51,216 nt of DNA. It comes from G963666705 sp963666705. GTDB lineage: Bacteria > Pseudomonadota > Alphaproteobacteria > CADEGL01. The stretch is from contig CAXXKO010000006.1 in the NCBI GenBank assembly GCA_963666705.2, positions 1 through 51,216 on the forward strand, in the 5' to 3' direction. The notes under the pieces were generated by a model. It was not told where the DNA came from, made no database searches, and saw only the letters and a list, made by a program, of their open reading frames with translations. The position numbers were made by a program, and so were the translations under genes. Below are positions 50,760-51,216 of the stretch, one piece after another. The stretch's first letter is position 1. Every line of letters begins with the position of its first letter.

Positions 50760-51095
50760 TCATTGGACCACCTCCACATTACTGGCATCGGTTGCTGCCT
50801 CCGTGCATACGGGCCCGATATCGACGCTGGCCTTGCCGCCGCGCACCACGATGGTGACCGTGCGGTCGCGTGGCATGAGCCAGAAGATTTCCCGCCATAC
50901 CGCATCGGCGATGGTGCGCTGGCGGGCTTCCTCGACCGAGCACATGAGCTTGAGGGACATATGCAGGGCGTCTTCCTCGAAGCGGGTGAGTTGCGTCTCC
51001 CAGGAGTCCGCATCCGCGTCGTCGCTGGGACTGAAGAACGCGGTACGCAACAATCGGGCGAGTCCCTCGGGCGCGATACCGCTGTCCGCCGTCAC
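50760..51095 (-). CDS. Unrecognised protein, translationally coupled to an upstream gene
   Basis: 111 residues from GTG 51095: VTADSGIAPEGLARLLRTAF, then DDADADSWETQLTRFEEDAL, CSVEEARQRTIADAVWREIFW and VTIVVRGGKASVDIG. It is acidic, soluble and apparently complete. The start overlaps the stop of the preceding gene as GTGA, implying co-translation and a shared complex or pathway. I do not recognise the family. It lies 44 bp beyond IS21 copy 2 and looks undamaged. Confidence 0.6.
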   Translation of the reverse strand: MTADSGIAPEGLARLLRTAFFSPSDDADADSWETQLTRFEEDALHMSLKLMCSVEEARQRTIADAVWREIFWLMPRDRTVTIVVRGGKASVDIGPVCTEAATDASNVEVVQ

Positions 51096-51214
51096 CAGGG
51101 CAGCGCGTCATGGACCGACGACCAGGCCTCGCCCGCGAAGGCGAGATCGGCGGGGACGGCGATGGTGTCGCGCTTGCGGAAGCAATGGCGCGGGGACTTG
51201 GGCGGATGCAGAAC
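51092..51214 (-). CDS. C-terminal end of an unrecognised protein (partial)
   Basis: The frame enters from the right edge and ends at TGA 51092-51094. The last ~40 residues include LHPPKSPRHCFRKRDTIAVP, then ADLAFAGEAWSSVHDALPW. It is the upstream partner of the gene at 50760-51095. Too little is visible to name it. Confidence 0.55.
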   Translation of the reverse strand, partial: VLHPPKSPRHCFRKRDTIAVPADLAFAGEAWSSVHDALPW

Positions 51215-51216
51215 GT

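Noticed and set aside
1..51216. tRNA, rRNA genes or a CRISPR array
   Set aside because: I saw no cloverleaf-compatible tRNA with a GGTTC-type T arm, no rRNA core sequence and no regularly spaced short direct repeats by eye. A covariance-model scan would be the decisive check.

Overview
The window is high-GC bacterial chromosome, most likely from an alphaproteobacterium (Rhodospirillales-like; this is inference). The reasons are the purC-purS-purQ-purL run followed by bolA and a CGFS glutaredoxin, the small DUF1476 protein (the alphaproteobacterial F1-ATPase zeta inhibitor family) next to purB, and the overall base composition. It has two very different halves.

Bases 1 to about 23,400 are dense and orderly. 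They hold an MFS transporter, glutamine-dependent NAD synthetase (nadE), cysS, a bactofilin, a DUF427 protein, citramalate synthase (cimA), a TrmJ-type tRNA methyltransferase, an SDR protein whose catalytic Tyr is replaced by Asp, a lower-GC luciferase-like oxidoreductase, a class III adenylate cyclase and rpsD with a very clear promoter. A shared terminator hairpin separates rpsD from a minus-strand block of grxD, bolA, purL, purQ, purS and purC, an NRDE-family protein and purB. A Rieske oxygenase and two tandem creatinase/ectoine-hydrolase-like M24 proteins follow. They converge on a minus-strand ureohydrolase flanked by wrecked pieces of a polyamine-type ABC transporter (permease with an internal deletion, solute-binding protein cut after its N terminus). 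Together these look like a catabolic cluster for an N-methylated, guanidino or cyclic-amide compound whose uptake system has decayed. This is the most interesting functional hypothesis here.

From about 25,150 to 50,715 the DNA is an insertion-sequence graveyard. In order it contains a 270-bp foldback element, an IS3-type element between 17-bp direct repeats, IS4 and IS256 remnants, an IS1380 transposase, a truncated IS21 element cut by an IS256 element, an intact IS21 element (copy 1), an IS1595 element inside an ASCH-domain gene, a second IS1595 copy, another IS21 remnant, a third truncated IS21 type, an IS66 element nested in an IS256-like transposase with an 8-bp target duplication, and a second nearly identical IS21 copy. 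Surviving cargo is sparse: an ASCH protein with an IS-supplied start codon, a Tat-exported dienelactone hydrolase, a RhlE-like DEAD-box helicase and a small hypothetical protein. There are also gene fragments: PotC-type permease, GIY-YIG nuclease with one frameshift and one stop, inositol monophosphatase C terminus, and a membrane-protein tail.

The last 450 bases return to non-IS sequence with two overlapping minus-strand genes of unrecognised function. I saw no tRNA or rRNA gene, CRISPR array or prophage module. The ISs look like accumulated decay rather than a new defence or mobile system.
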